Source: Mammaliicoccus fleurettii (GTDB lineage Bacteria; Bacillota; Bacilli; Staphylococcales; Staphylococcaceae). Taken from it: a stretch of DNA of 64,000 bases. Below are positions 45,476 to 59,429 of this stretch, piece after piece; the first letter of the stretch is position 1, and each line of letters begins with the position of its first letter. A model generated the notes under the pieces. The model made no database searches, had not been told where the DNA came from, and saw nothing but the letters and a program-made list of their open reading frames with translations. Both the position numbers and the translations under genes were made by a program. The DNA lies in NCBI RefSeq assembly GCF_003970575.1, contig NZ_RXWZ01000050.1, forward strand, positions 1-64,000, read 5' to 3'.

Positions 45476-46316
45476 TTTTCAATTGTTATTAAAAGAAACT
45501 TATGATGAATTATCAGCACGAGGGTTTGAAACCTCTCGTGCTGATTGGCTATTAGAAGATATTACTAGGATGTCGAGAACCGAAATAGCTTTAAATTTTC
45601 AAGAAAAAGTACCTGAAAACATACTGAGTGAATATTTGTCTTATAGAGAACGTATGTATAAAGGAGAACCTGTACAATATATTGCTGGATTTGCGGAGTT
45701 CTATGGTAGGAAATTTAAAGTAAACAAAGATGTGTTGATACCAAGACCAGAAACTGAAGAACTTGTATATCAAACTCTACAAAAGATTCATAAGAAGCAT
45801 TTAGTCTTGTGCGATATTGGTACTGGATCTGGAGCGATAGCTATTTCATTAAAAAAAGAGCGACCGGATTTGTCAGTTATAGCAACTGATATTAGTCCTA
45901 ATGCAATAGCAATAGCAAAAGAAAATGCAAAACTTTTAGAAACTGAAGTTGAATTTTTATTAGGAGAATCTCTAAAGCCACTTATTGATAGAAATATTCA
46001 AGTGGATATTTTAGTATCTAACCCTCCTTATATTTCATATGACGAGCAAAATCAAATGGCTGAGACTGTATTAGATTACGAACCGCATTTAGCTTTGTTT
46101 GCTCATGATGATGGGTTAGCTATATATAAAGACATTCTATCGAATCTTGATAAAGTAATAACACAAGGTGGACTTGTTATATTTGAAATAGGTTATTTGC
46201 AAGGTGATATATTAAAAACTTACATTCAAGAAAATTATAATATAGAAAACTTAGAAATTATCAAAGATATAAATCAAAACAATCGTATGATACAATTTAA
46301 TTGGATAAATCAATAA
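45462..46316 (+). CDS. prmC: Release-factor glutamine methyltransferase
   Basis: PrmC/HemK (284 residues) methylates the Gln of the GGQ motif in release factors. The N-terminal helical bundle is followed by the SAM-binding motif [15 protein letters not shown] and the catalytic NPPY in [14 protein letters not shown]. The frame is open from 45429, but ATG 45462 gives the normal N-terminus and overlaps the prfA end by 14 bases, behind GGAAGAA. It ends at a bidirectional hairpin that also contains DnaA-box sequences. Confidence 0.93.
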   Translation: MDNYNFQLLLKETYDELSARGFETSRADWLLEDITRMSRTEIALNFQEKVPENILSEYLSYRERMYKGEPVQYIAGFAEFYGRKFKVNKDVLIPRPETEELVYQTLQKIHKKHLVLCDIGTGSGAIAISLKKERPDLSVIATDISPNAIAIAKENAKLLETEVEFLLGESLKPLIDRNIQVDILVSNPPYISYDEQNQMAETVLDYEPHLALFAHDDGLAIYKDILSNLDKVITQGGLVIFEIGYLQGDILKTYIQENYNIENLEIIKDINQNNRMIQFNWINQ

Positions 46317-46366
46317 AAGTTATACACGAAATGACTGGAGTTATCCACATTGTGTGTATAACTTTT
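46315..46366. terminator. Bidirectional hairpin between prmC and sua5 containing DnaA boxes
   Basis: AAAAGTTATACAC pairs with GTGTATAACTTTT, then ATTTTTAT. Inside lie the perfect DnaA box TTATCCACA (46341-46349), its variant TTATACACA inverted (46353-46361) and TTATACACG (46320-46328). Confidence 0.75.
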
Positions 46367-46407
46367 ATTTTTATATAATAAATGCTTTAAAGAAGGGAAG
46401 AAATGCC

Positions 46408-47454
46408 TTGGAAACATACGTTTGGGATGTGCGTAAGTATGTTCACAACTTACAAAGTTATCCACAAATCAATCAAATCGTTGAAGGATATCGACAAAAT
46501 GAGCTTATCGCATTACCTACTGAAACTGTGTATGGTTTAGGCGCAAATGCTAAAGATGAACAAGCAGTAAAAAAAATATATATAGCAAAAGGGAGACCTT
46601 CAGATAATCCACTAATTATTCATATTCATGATAAATCACAGTTAAATGATTTCACTCAAAATATATCAAAAGAAGCAGAAATATTAATGGATGCTTTTTG
46701 GCCAGGGCCGATATCATTTATAGTTCCGTATAAAAAAGGATTTTTAAGTGATCGAGTAACAGGAGGTTTAAATTCAGTAGCGGTACGTATGCCAAGTCAT
46801 ATTATTGGTAGAGAAATACTGCAATTGACTAATTTACCTATCGCAGCACCAAGTGCAAATGTTAGTGGCAGACCATCTCCTACTAAATTTGAACATGTGA
46901 AGCATGATTTAGAAGGTAGAATTTTTGGGATTATTCAAGCGGAAGACGTAGATGAAGGTATTGAAAGTACAGTAATAGATTGTACAAGTTTCCCTTTTAA
47001 AATAGCTAGACCAGGATCAATAACGACTGAGATGATTAATGATGCATTACCTAATAGTGTTGTTAATGAAAAAATGGATATAGAGAAACCAATAGCACCT
47101 GGAATGAAATATAAACATTATGCACCTTCACAACCAGTTACATTGGTTGAAGGAGGTATAACTAAACCGATTAAAAGTTCAGTATATAAAGATGAGAGAA
47201 TAGCTGTTATTGGACCTAAAAGTATAGAATCACTTATTTCAGAAGAAATGATTTTTATACCATTAGGAAAAAATGCAAAAGATATTAAAGGTGCGCATCA
47301 CGATTTATATGATGCTTTAAGAATAGCTGACCAACTTATAGATATAGATAAAATATTAATAAGTGGATATATTCGAAATGAATCTACCGTTGCATTAATG
47401 AACAGAATAGATAAAGCAAGTGGCCATAATATAAAAGGAGAAGATGAATTGTGA
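46408..47454 (+). CDS. sua5: Threonylcarbamoyl-AMP synthase (Sua5/YwlC)
   Basis: The 348-residue protein makes threonylcarbamoyl-AMP for the t6A37 modification of tRNAs. The YrdC-type domain has GLGANAKDEQAVKKIYIAKGRPSDNPLIIHI and a SANVSGRPSPTKFEHV segment. The Sua5-specific C-terminal domain follows the linker PGMKYKHYAPSQPV. TTG 46408 is chosen: GAAGGGAAG is well spaced, and the resulting METYVWDVRKY matches the family. The upstream frame to 46354 lies in the terminator. A perfect TTATCCACA is embedded at 46458-46466. Confidence 0.92.
   Translation: METYVWDVRKYVHNLQSYPQINQIVEGYRQNELIALPTETVYGLGANAKDEQAVKKIYIAKGRPSDNPLIIHIHDKSQLNDFTQNISKEAEILMDAFWPGPISFIVPYKKGFLSDRVTGGLNSVAVRMPSHIIGREILQLTNLPIAAPSANVSGRPSPTKFEHVKHDLEGRIFGIIQAEDVDEGIESTVIDCTSFPFKIARPGSITTEMINDALPNSVVNEKMDIEKPIAPGMKYKHYAPSQPVTLVEGGITKPIKSSVYKDERIAVIGPKSIESLISEEMIFIPLGKNAKDIKGAHHDLYDALRIADQLIDIDKILISGYIRNESTVALMNRIDKASGHNIKGEDEL
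46458..46466 (+). promoter_or_regulatory. DnaA box inside sua5
   Basis: A perfect TTATCCACA, same orientation as the one at 46341-46349, 117 bp downstream. It encodes part of SYPQI. See the finding on the DnaA-box cluster. Confidence 0.45.
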
Positions 47455-47867
47455 AAATAGTTTTTATTTGTACTGGAAATACATGTAGAAGTCCTTTAGC
47501 TGAAGCCATTGCTAAAGACATAAAACCAAACTATGACATTCAGTCAAGGGGAATTTCTGCATTTGAGGGTACACCTATTTCGATACAATCTATGGAAATA
47601 ATTATGAATAATAATTTACCGGTTCCTGGAACAGCCCAACAGTTTTCAGCAAGTGATTTAGATGCAGATCTAATACTAACTATGACTGAATCCCATAAAC
47701 TGATTTTAGAGTCACAATTTAATCATGGAAATATTCATACACTAAAAGAGTATGTAAAAGGTGAAAAAGGAGATATTTCTGATCCTTATGGGCGACCACA
47801 AAATATTTATCAAAATACTTATGAAGAACTGAGTATTCTCATAAAAGAATTATTACAGAGTAGTTAA
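47451..47867 (+). CDS. ywlE: Low-molecular-weight phosphatase, YwlE-type (protein arginine phosphatase)
   Basis: The 138-residue enzyme has the LMW-PTP loop CTGNTCRSPLAEAIA at the N-terminus and the general-acid Asp in DISDPYGRP near the C-terminus. The Thr in CTGNTCRSP is the residue that favours phosphoarginine in Bacillus YwlE, the antagonist of McsB kinase; here the role is inferred from that residue and synteny. The start is GTG 47451, overlapping the sua5 stop by 4 bases. Confidence 0.88.
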   Translation: MKIVFICTGNTCRSPLAEAIAKDIKPNYDIQSRGISAFEGTPISIQSMEIIMNNNLPVPGTAQQFSASDLDADLILTMTESHKLILESQFNHGNIHTLKEYVKGEKGDISDPYGRPQNIYQNTYEELSILIKELLQSS

Positions 47868-47953
47868 GAATTCAAATAATTTGCAGAATACCTATAACAC
47901 ACATAGAAAATACGTTATAATATTAATGTATAAACAAATTGGGAGGTGGGAAG

Positions 47954-48391
47954 ATGAAAGTAGCTATTGCAGCAGACCATGGTGGCTTTGAATACAAAGA
48001 AGCAATAAAAAGATTACTTGATGAAATGAACATTGAATATAAAGACTTTGGTACACATGAAGGTGAATCAGTAGATTATCCTGATTATGCAAGACCGGTA
48101 TCAGAAAGTGTTGCAGATGGAACATTTGATAAAGGAATTTTGATTTGTGGAACTGGAATTGGTATGTCTATTGCTTCGAACAAGGTAAAGGGGATTCGTT
48201 GTGCACTTGTGCATGATGTTTTTACCGCAGAAGTTACGAGACAACATAATGATTCTAATGTATTAGCAATGGGCCAACGTGTTATAGGCGAAGGTTTGGC
48301 ACTTCTCATCGTCAAAACTTGGTTAACAAGTGAATTCGAAGGCGGAAGACACCAACGACGTATAGATAAGATTGAAGGCGGTTGTTCATGA
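47954..48391 (+). CDS. rpiB: Ribose-5-phosphate isomerase B
   Basis: The 145-residue RpiB/LacAB-family protein isomerises ribose 5-phosphate and ribulose 5-phosphate. It has [17 protein letters not shown], the catalytic Cys in [25 protein letters not shown], and [26 protein letters not shown]. It occupies the ywlF position (between ywlE and ywlG). ATG 47954 follows GGGAGGTGGG; the in-frame ATG at 47939 lacks a site. It overlaps the next gene by 4 bases. Confidence 0.9.
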   Translation: MKVAIAADHGGFEYKEAIKRLLDEMNIEYKDFGTHEGESVDYPDYARPVSESVADGTFDKGILICGTGIGMSIASNKVKGIRCALVHDVFTAEVTRQHNDSNVLAMGQRVIGEGLALLIVKTWLTSEFEGGRHQRRIDKIEGGCS

Positions 48392-48912
48392 TTAAGCATT
48401 TAAAACAATTATTGGATGAGCTTAATTCAATTGGATTCTTTAATAAGAATGAACTATGCATCATCGGTTGTTCCACTTCAGAGGTAAGAGGTTCTAAAAT
48501 TGGATCAGATGGATCAATCGAAATAGCTAAAGAACTGTTTGATAGTCTTGAATTGATACATAAAGAGACAGGTGTTCGTTTTGCTTTTCAAGGTTGTGAG
48601 CATATTAATCGTGCTATTACTATAGAACGTGAAGTATTCGATGCTTATTCAATGGCCGAAGTTTCTGTTATACCTCAAGTGAACGCTGGAGGAAGTTTAT
48701 CAACCTATGCTTATCAACACATGAAAGACCCAGTTGTTGTTGAACACATTCAATGCGATAAAGGCATTGATATTGGTCAGACATTAATTGGTATGCATTT
48801 AAAGCACGTCGCAGTACCGATATCTATTGATACTAAAAATATCGGAGAAGCTATTGTTACAGTAGCTAAAAGTCGCCCCAAGCTAATTGGTGGCGCAAGA
48901 GCTAAGTATTAA
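48388..48912 (+). CDS. ywlG: YwlG-family (DUF436/TIGR01440) protein
   Basis: The 174-residue cytoplasmic protein matches the conserved YwlG family: [66 protein letters not shown] and [10 protein letters not shown]. The function is not established. Start ATG 48388 overlaps the rpiB stop (ATGA), with AAGGCGG upstream. It lies directly before glyA, as in Bacillus. Confidence 0.88.
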   Translation: MIKHLKQLLDELNSIGFFNKNELCIIGCSTSEVRGSKIGSDGSIEIAKELFDSLELIHKETGVRFAFQGCEHINRAITIEREVFDAYSMAEVSVIPQVNAGGSLSTYAYQHMKDPVVVEHIQCDKGIDIGQTLIGMHLKHVAVPISIDTKNIGEAIVTVAKSRPKLIGGARAKY

Positions 48913-48936
48913 ATTCTTAAAAGTGAGGGATTGTAC

Positions 48937-50178
48937 ATGTCATTAATTAAAAAGCAAGACGAAGAACTTTTCAAAGCAATGGAAAAAGAGTTTGATAGAC
49001 AGAATAATAATATTGAACTAATAGCATCTGAGAATTTTGTTTCTGAAGCAGTAATGGAAGCTCAAGGTTCTGTGTTAACAAACAAATATGCAGAAGGTTA
49101 TCCTGGTCGTCGTTATTATGGTGGCTGTGACTATGTTGATATCGTGGAAAATTTAGCGCGTGATAGAGCTAAAGCACTTTTCGGTGGAGACCATGTTAAT
49201 GTACAACCTCATTCAGGATCACAAGCGAATATGGCTGTGTACTTTGTAGCTTTAGAGCCTGGTGATACTGTGCTTGGAATGAACTTAAGTCATGGAGGAC
49301 ACTTAACTCATGGATCTAAAGTTAACTTTAGTGGGAAGTTATATAACTTTGTAGAGTATGGTGTTTCTAAAGAAGATGAACAAATCGACTATGATGAAAT
49401 TTTGAAAGTAGCAAAAGAAGCAAAACCAAAATTAATTGTCGCTGGTGCATCTGCTTACCCAAGACAAATTGATTTTAAACGATTTAAAGAAATTGCAGAT
49501 GAAGTTGGCGCTAAATTAATGGTAGATATGGCACATATCGCTGGTTTAGTAGCAGCTGGTTTACACCAAAATCCTGTAGAATTTGCTGACTTTGTTACTA
49601 CAACTACGCATAAAACATTAAGAGGACCAAGAGGGGGCATGATTTTCTGTAAAGAAGAATATGCTAAAGAAATTGATAAAACAATTTTCCCTGGAATACA
49701 AGGTGGTCCATTAATGCATGTTATCGCAGGGAAAGCTGTTTCATTTGGAGAAGCATTAGAACCAGAATTTAAGGAATACCAAAAACAAGTAATTAAGAAT
49801 GCTCAAAAATTAGCTGCAACATTAGAAGAAGAAGGTTTACGAATTGTATCTGGAGGTACTGATAATCATTTAATCTGTGTAGATGTTAAAGGTTCACTTG
49901 GTATAACAGGTAAGTTAGCTGAAAATACATTAGATGAAATAGGTATTACATGTAATAAAAACACAATACCTTTTGACCAAGAGAAACCTTTCGTAACAAG
50001 TGGTGTTCGTCTTGGAACACCAGCTGTTACTTCACGTGGATTCGATGAAGAAGCAGTTGAAGAAGTGGGTCGCATTATAGCATTAGTGCTAAAAAACCCA
50101 GAAGATGAACAAACATTGAAAGAAGCACATGAACGTGTATTATCATTAACTTCTAAGTTCCCACTTTACAACAAATAA
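48937..50178 (+). CDS. glyA: Serine hydroxymethyltransferase
   Basis: GlyA (413 residues) converts serine and tetrahydrofolate to glycine and methylene-THF, a main source of one-carbon units. The PLP-binding Lys lies in [50 protein letters not shown] and [13 protein letters not shown] are intact. ATG 48937 is preferred to TTG 48931 because GTGAGGG is 8 bases upstream. It follows ywlG by 24 bases and precedes upp by 22. Confidence 0.97.
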   Translation: MSLIKKQDEELFKAMEKEFDRQNNNIELIASENFVSEAVMEAQGSVLTNKYAEGYPGRRYYGGCDYVDIVENLARDRAKALFGGDHVNVQPHSGSQANMAVYFVALEPGDTVLGMNLSHGGHLTHGSKVNFSGKLYNFVEYGVSKEDEQIDYDEILKVAKEAKPKLIVAGASAYPRQIDFKRFKEIADEVGAKLMVDMAHIAGLVAAGLHQNPVEFADFVTTTTHKTLRGPRGGMIFCKEEYAKEIDKTIFPGIQGGPLMHVIAGKAVSFGEALEPEFKEYQKQVIKNAQKLAATLEEEGLRIVSGGTDNHLICVDVKGSLGITGKLAENTLDEIGITCNKNTIPFDQEKPFVTSGVRLGTPAVTSRGFDEEAVEEVGRIIALVLKNPEDEQTLKEAHERVLSLTSKFPLYNK

Positions 50179-50200
50179 ATATTTATTGGAGGCTAGACTT

Positions 50201-50830
50201 ATGGGTAAAGTACATGTTTTTGATCATCCATTAATTCAGCATAAATTGAGTTATATTCGTGATCAAAAAACTGGCACTAAGGAGTTTAGAGAGCTTGTCG
50301 ACGAAGTAGGTATGCTTATGGCATATGAAGTTACAAGAGATTTCGAAACGAAAGAAGTCGAAATTGAGACACCAGTAACTAAGATGAAAGCTCAAAGATT
50401 ATCTGGTAAGAAATTAGCGCTTATTCCTATTTTACGTGCAGGATTAGGCATGACTGACGGTATAATGAAGCTTGTTCCAGCTGCAAGAGTTGGACATGTC
50501 GGTTTATACCGTGATCCTGAAACATTAGAAGCTGTAGAATATTTTGTGAAATTACCACAAGATATAGAAGAAAGAGAAATAATTGTAGTAGATCCTATGC
50601 TTGCTACTGGTGCATCAGCAATCGAAGCGATTCAGTCATTAAAGAATCGTGGAGCAAATAAAATACGTTTTATGGGCTTAATTGCTGCACCTGAAGGGGT
50701 TAAAGCATTACAAGAAGCGCATGATGACGTAGATATTTACATTGCTGCATTAGATGAAAAATTAGATGACCATGCTTATATAACACCTGGTTTAGGTGAT
50801 GCTGGTGATCGATTATTTGGCACTAAATAA
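50201..50830 (+). CDS. upp: Uracil phosphoribosyltransferase
   Basis: Upp (209 residues) makes UMP from uracil and PRPP. The PRPP-binding motif [21 protein letters not shown] and the uracil-binding C-terminal [17 protein letters not shown] are typical, with [31 protein letters not shown] between. The frame opens at a TTG at 50186, but GGAGG (50187-50191) precedes ATG 50201. It works alongside the Pdp and Tdk salvage activities encoded in the window. Confidence 0.97.
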   Translation: MGKVHVFDHPLIQHKLSYIRDQKTGTKEFRELVDEVGMLMAYEVTRDFETKEVEIETPVTKMKAQRLSGKKLALIPILRAGLGMTDGIMKLVPAARVGHVGLYRDPETLEAVEYFVKLPQDIEEREIIVVDPMLATGASAIEAIQSLKNRGANKIRFMGLIAAPEGVKALQEAHDDVDIYIAALDEKLDDHAYITPGLGDAGDRLFGTK

Positions 50831-50851
50831 TATTAGGAGGATTTTATTACA

Positions 50852-51988
50852 ATGAAGAAAATTATGACAATATTTGGTACGCGACCTGAAGCCATCAAAA
50901 TGGCACCTTTAGTTTTAGAGTTAAAAAATGATCCGGAGTTACAACCAATTGTAGTTGTAACTGCTCAACATAGAGAAATGCTAGATTCAGTTCTAGAAAC
51001 ATTCGACATTACTCCAGATTATGATTTAAACATTATGAAACAAGGTCAAACACTATCTGAGGTAACATCTAGAGTGTTAGGTGGACTTGAAAGTGTTATT
51101 CAAGAAGCGAAACCAGATATGATATTGGTACATGGAGATACAACAACTACTTTTGCAGGCAGTTTAGCAGCTTTTTATAATGAAGTTGCAATTGGCCATG
51201 TAGAAGCAGGGTTAAGAACTTGGAATAAATACTCTCCATTCCCAGAAGAAATGAATCGACAAATGACGGGGGTCCTTGCTGATTTACACTTCTCACCAAC
51301 TGATCAGTCTAAACATAATTTACTTCAGGAAAATAAAAAAGAGGAATCTATTGTTGTTACAGGTAATACAGCTATTGATGCGTTATCTACTACTGTAAGT
51401 GATGATTACGAAAGTGATATCATTAATCGTCATAAAGGTAAACGTATCGTATTATTAACTGCACATAGACGTGAGAACATTGGTAAACCTATGGAGAACA
51501 TTTTTAAAGCTGTTAGACAAATCGTTGAAGAGCATGAAGATGTTGTAGTAGTTTATCCAATGCACAAAAATCCAAAAGTTAGAAATATTGCCAATCAAAT
51601 TTTGAGTGATCATGAGCGTATAGAATTGATAGAGCCTTTAGAAGTTATAGATTTCCATAACTTTGCTGCAAACTCACACTTAATCCTTACAGATTCAGGT
51701 GGTGTACAAGAAGAAGCGCCATCATTAGGTAAACCAGTACTTGTCTTAAGAGATACAACTGAGAGACCTGAAGGCGTTGAAGCGGGTACATTAAAACTTG
51801 TAGGAATAGAGCAAGACAATGTTTATAAAGAAACGAAAACATTGTTAACTGATCAAGCATTATACGAAAGAATGAGCATTGCTCAAAATCCATATGGTGA
51901 TGGAAAAGCTTCTAAGAGAATTTGTGAAAATATTAAATATTATTTTGATATTTTGACAGAAGCACCAGAACCATTTAAAACAAAATAA
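50852..51988 (+). CDS. wecB: UDP-N-acetylglucosamine 2-epimerase
   Basis: The 378-residue enzyme (WecB/MnaA) interconverts UDP-GlcNAc and UDP-ManNAc, needed for wall teichoic acid linkage units and some capsules. Signatures are MTIFGTRPEAIKMAPLVLEL, VTAQHREMLD, VHGDTTTTFAGSLAAFY, VEAGLRTWNKYSPFPEEMNRQ and LTDSGGVQEEAPSLGKPVLVLRDTTERPEG. Start ATG 50852 follows TAGGAGG. It precedes the ATP synthase operon, as in S. aureus. Confidence 0.95.
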   Translation: MKKIMTIFGTRPEAIKMAPLVLELKNDPELQPIVVVTAQHREMLDSVLETFDITPDYDLNIMKQGQTLSEVTSRVLGGLESVIQEAKPDMILVHGDTTTTFAGSLAAFYNEVAIGHVEAGLRTWNKYSPFPEEMNRQMTGVLADLHFSPTDQSKHNLLQENKKEESIVVTGNTAIDALSTTVSDDYESDIINRHKGKRIVLLTAHRRENIGKPMENIFKAVRQIVEEHEDVVVVYPMHKNPKVRNIANQILSDHERIELIEPLEVIDFHNFAANSHLILTDSGGVQEEAPSLGKPVLVLRDTTERPEGVEAGTLKLVGIEQDNVYKETKTLLTDQALYERMSIAQNPYGDGKASKRICENIKYYFDILTEAPEPFKTK

Positions 51989-52025
51989 TAAAAGTGGTGG
52001 TTTGTGTCAATTCTGTGACAAATAA

Positions 52026-52056
52026 ATGACAAAAAAATATTTTCTATTTTTGTCAT
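52026..52056. terminator. Putative hairpin between wecB and atpI
   Basis: ATGACAAAAA pairs with TTTTTGTCAT across an 11-base AT loop. It could end wecB transcription or act as an operator for the atp promoter next to it. Confidence 0.5.
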
Positions 52057-52060
52057 AGTA

Positions 52061-52089
52061 TTGACACTATAGGGCCACTATATTATCAT
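52061..52089 (+). promoter_or_regulatory. Putative atp operon promoter
   Basis: TTGACA (52061-52066) and TATCAT (52084-52089), 17-bp spacer, 62 bp before atpI. Confidence 0.55.
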
Positions 52090-52150
52090 GAAAATTGTGT
52101 GATGAAACGGTTTTCAAAGATATACCACTTATTTAAGGAGTTTCAGCTGA

Positions 52151-52501
52151 ATGTTTGATATAAAGGGCTTTTTTAAGTCTTATTTACAGTATTTTATTTT
52201 TTTCATTATTATTCTAGTTGTAGTGTATTTCTTCTTGAAACATGAGTTTATTTTAGGACTCATTATTGGAACAATAGCATCAGCTGTTAACTTGTTTTCA
52301 TGGGAAGTTTACCTCAATCGAGCAAAAAATGCTGAATCATTACAATTATCAACAGGAAACTGGGTCAGATATCTTGTGACAATCGTTGCATGCTGTTTTT
52401 GGCTTAAATATCCACTAATTGTTGATATTATTGGGATTTTATTTGGACTTATGATTGCATATGTCTTAATTATGTTTAGGTCTCTTAAAAGTCTCGATTA
52501 A
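52151..52501 (+). CDS. atpI: ATP synthase accessory protein AtpI
   Basis: The 116-residue membrane protein has about four spans (FIFFIIILVVVYFFLKHEF, LGLIIGTIASAVNLFSW, YLVTIVACCFWL and a C-terminal GILFGLMIAYVLIMF). It lies at the head of the ATP synthase operon, like AtpI, which aids c-ring assembly or Mg2+ supply. Sequence conservation of this family is low, so position is the main evidence. Start ATG 52151 follows TTAAGGAGTTTCAGCTGA. Confidence 0.85.
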   Translation: MFDIKGFFKSYLQYFIFFIIILVVVYFFLKHEFILGLIIGTIASAVNLFSWEVYLNRAKNAESLQLSTGNWVRYLVTIVACCFWLKYPLIVDIIGILFGLMIAYVLIMFRSLKSLD

Positions 52502-53254
<753 letters not shown>

Positions 53255-53294
53255 TATATAATTTAAAAAAACAATTAATATTTTTAATTCTTAG

Positions 53295-53525
<231 letters not shown>

Positions 53526-53624
53526 ATTAACATATTTTTAGAACAGGCGAAGTCTATCTAAAAAGGATTTCGCCATTCATTTATGAGATGTTTTACATCT
53601 TTATTTGCAATGAAAGGAGTGTAA

Positions 53625-54149
53625 TTGGCAGTGGATCAAAACGTATTAGTTTTAGGTGCAGCAAGTGGTGGTGTCGAATGGGGAACAGCATTATTCACAT
53701 TAATCACATTTATCGTCCTGTTAGCTTTATTAAAAAAGTTTGCTTGGGGACCGTTGAAATCAATCATGGATGAGCGTGAAAACTCTATCAACAAAGATAT
53801 TGATGATGCTCACGATGCAAAAGTAAAAGCTAAAAAATTAGAAGAAGAAAATAAAGATTTACTTAGAAAGACTCAAGAAGAAGTACAAACGATTCTTGAC
53901 GATGCTAAACATCAAGCAAAAACACAACAAGAGCAAATTATCAATGATGCGAATGTTAAAGCAAATGGCTTAGTACAATCAGCTCAAGCAGAAATTCAAC
54001 AAGAAAAACAAAGAGCTATTTCTGAAATAAACAACAGAGTTTCTGAACTTTCTGTACTAATTGCTTCTAAAGTAATTAATAAAGAAATTTCTGAACAAGA
54101 CCAAAAAGACCTTGTTGAAAAATACATTAAAGAGGCAGGGGATAAATAA
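53625..54149 (+). CDS. atpF: ATP synthase F0 subunit b
   Basis: Subunit b (174 residues) is the stator stalk, with one N-terminal membrane helix ([24 protein letters not shown]) and a long charged coiled coil ([20 protein letters not shown] and onward). The start is taken as TTG 53625, behind AAAGGAGTG, giving [23 protein letters not shown] 53631 is the alternative. Its stop overlaps the atpH start (TAATG). Confidence 0.95.
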   Translation: MAVDQNVLVLGAASGGVEWGTALFTLITFIVLLALLKKFAWGPLKSIMDERENSINKDIDDAHDAKVKAKKLEEENKDLLRKTQEEVQTILDDAKHQAKTQQEQIINDANVKANGLVQSAQAEIQQEKQRAISEINNRVSELSVLIASKVINKEISEQDQKDLVEKYIKEAGDK

Positions 54150-54688
54150 TGGCGAACATAAGTCAAAAATATGCCCAAGCACTATATGATGTAGCAGAAG
54201 AACAAAACTTAACAGATGACATTTTAAATGAGCTTGATCAAATAACAATAAGCGTTAAAGGTCTATTAAGTGAAGTAAGAGCAATTGATAATAATCCTAA
54301 ATTAGCAAAAAATGAACGACAACAATTTGTAGAGAACGTATTTAAAGGTGTTTCCAAACCATTATTAAATACATTATTCTTACTAGCTAATAATAGTAAA
54401 TTATCTTTAATTCCAGAAATTGATGGAGATTACAGAAAAATTTACAATCAGGTACATAGTCAAGATTTAATGAAAGTGGAATCTGTCTATCCATTATCAA
54501 ATGAAGAGTTAGATGAAATTGGTAAAGCATTTATTAAAAGAACGGGTTTGAAAAAACTCATATTAGAAAATCAAGTTAATGATTCACTAATTGGTGGCAT
54601 TCGAGTATCCATTGGTACAAAAGTTTACGATGGCTCAATTCAGAATGATTTAAATCAATTAACAAAATCATTTCAACAAATGAAATAA
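54149..54688 (+). CDS. atpH: ATP synthase F1 subunit delta
   Basis: Delta (179 residues) links the b stalk to the top of the alpha-beta hexamer. It has SQKYAQALYDVAEEQN at the N-terminus and ILENQVNDSLIGGIRVSIGTKVYDGSIQNDLNQL at the C-terminus, both family-typical. The start ATG overlaps the atpF stop and follows GAGGCAGGGG. Confidence 0.96.
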   Translation: MANISQKYAQALYDVAEEQNLTDDILNELDQITISVKGLLSEVRAIDNNPKLAKNERQQFVENVFKGVSKPLLNTLFLLANNSKLSLIPEIDGDYRKIYNQVHSQDLMKVESVYPLSNEELDEIGKAFIKRTGLKKLILENQVNDSLIGGIRVSIGTKVYDGSIQNDLNQLTKSFQQMK

Positions 54689-54706
54689 TATTAAGGAGTG
54701 ACATAG

Positions 54707-56221
<1,515 letters not shown>

Positions 56222-56234
56222 TATTAAGCTTTAA

Positions 56235-57122
<888 letters not shown>

Positions 57123-57125
57123 TGA

Positions 57126-58556
<1,431 letters not shown>

Positions 58557-58578
58557 TAATAATTAGGAGGAATGGAAA

Positions 58579-58983
58579 ATGAATACATTTACCTTAGATG
58601 TTGTCACTCCTAATGGATCTGTTTACTCAGCAAAAGAAGTAGAACTTGTTGTTTTACATACTGAAACTGGTGAGATGGGTGTAATGGCTGGACATATTCC
58701 AACTGTTGCAGCTTTAAAAACTGGATACGTTAAAGTAAACAAAACAAGTGGTACAGAGTATTTAGCTGTTTCCGAAGGATTTGTTGAAGTAAGAACCAAT
58801 AAAGTTACAGTTCTAGTTCAATCGGCTGAAACTGCCGAAGAAATAGATAAAGACCGTGCGATTAATTCTAAAGAACGTGCTGAAGAACGATTGAATAGTA
58901 ATCGAGACGAAGTTGACTTTAGACGTGCTGAACGTGCACTTCATCGTGCGATTAATCGAATTGAAGTGGCTAAATTTAGATAA
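58579..58983 (+). CDS. atpC: ATP synthase F1 subunit epsilon
   Basis: Epsilon (134 residues) has an N-terminal beta-sandwich (LDVVTPNGSVYSAKEVELVVLHTETGEMGVMAGHIPTVAAL) and a C-terminal helical hairpin (KERAEERLNSNRDEVDFRRAERALHRAINRIEVA) that inhibits ATP hydrolysis in the family. It ends the operon 11 bases before a terminator. Confidence 0.96.
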   Translation: MNTFTLDVVTPNGSVYSAKEVELVVLHTETGEMGVMAGHIPTVAALKTGYVKVNKTSGTEYLAVSEGFVEVRTNKVTVLVQSAETAEEIDKDRAINSKERAEERLNSNRDEVDFRRAERALHRAINRIEVAKFR

Positions 58984-58993
58984 TATTTTAAGA

Positions 58994-59025
58994 GGCTGAG
59001 ACAATTAATGTCTCAGCCCTTTTTA
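58994..59025 (+). terminator. Terminator of the atp operon (CTGAGACA family)
   Basis: GGCTGAGACA pairs with TGTCTCAGCC over a 5-base loop, followed by CTTTTTAT. Confidence 0.92.
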
Positions 59026-59048
59026 TACTATAGAAGGGATATTTTGTT

Positions 59049-59279
59049 ATGGAATATTATGGTCAATTAGGTATAATAGGACTCGTTTTACATGTTATCT
59101 GTGTTTGTCTTGCATTTTGGGCACTACAGGGCATTCGACTAGAATTTATTTTTAAGAAAAACCATATTGCGCAAGCTCAAACATTTATTATTATTTTATC
59201 GATTTTATTAGGCACATCTGTAAGTCGTTTTATTTTAGATATACTCCAATATTCGCTACAATTAAAATTACTATTCTAA
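59049..59279 (+). CDS. ywzB: DUF1146 small membrane protein (YwzB-like)
   Basis: The 76-residue protein has two membrane spans (LGIIGLVLHVICVCLAFWAL and FIIILSILLGTSVSRFILDI) and lies between atpC and murA, the usual place for YwzB/DUF1146 in Bacillales. Its function is unknown. The start follows AGAAGGGATATTTTGTT. Confidence 0.82.
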   Translation: MEYYGQLGIIGLVLHVICVCLAFWALQGIRLEFIFKKNHIAQAQTFIIILSILLGTSVSRFILDILQYSLQLKLLF

Positions 59280-59429
59280 TAACACTAGAAAATACATAAA
59301 TAAATGAAAAAAGAACAAAAAAGTAGTATAATGTTTTGGTGATGTTTATGAATCAAGGAAAATGTGTATTTAATATATATATACGTTTGTAAAATAAATT
59401 ATAGTAAAGTTTTTTTGGAGGATAAATAT

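Noticed and set aside
48937-50178. Glycine, purine or T-box riboswitches before glyA, upp, pdp or deoD
   Set aside because: The gaps upstream are too short or lack the conserved blocks; only the S-box at 19106 is supported.
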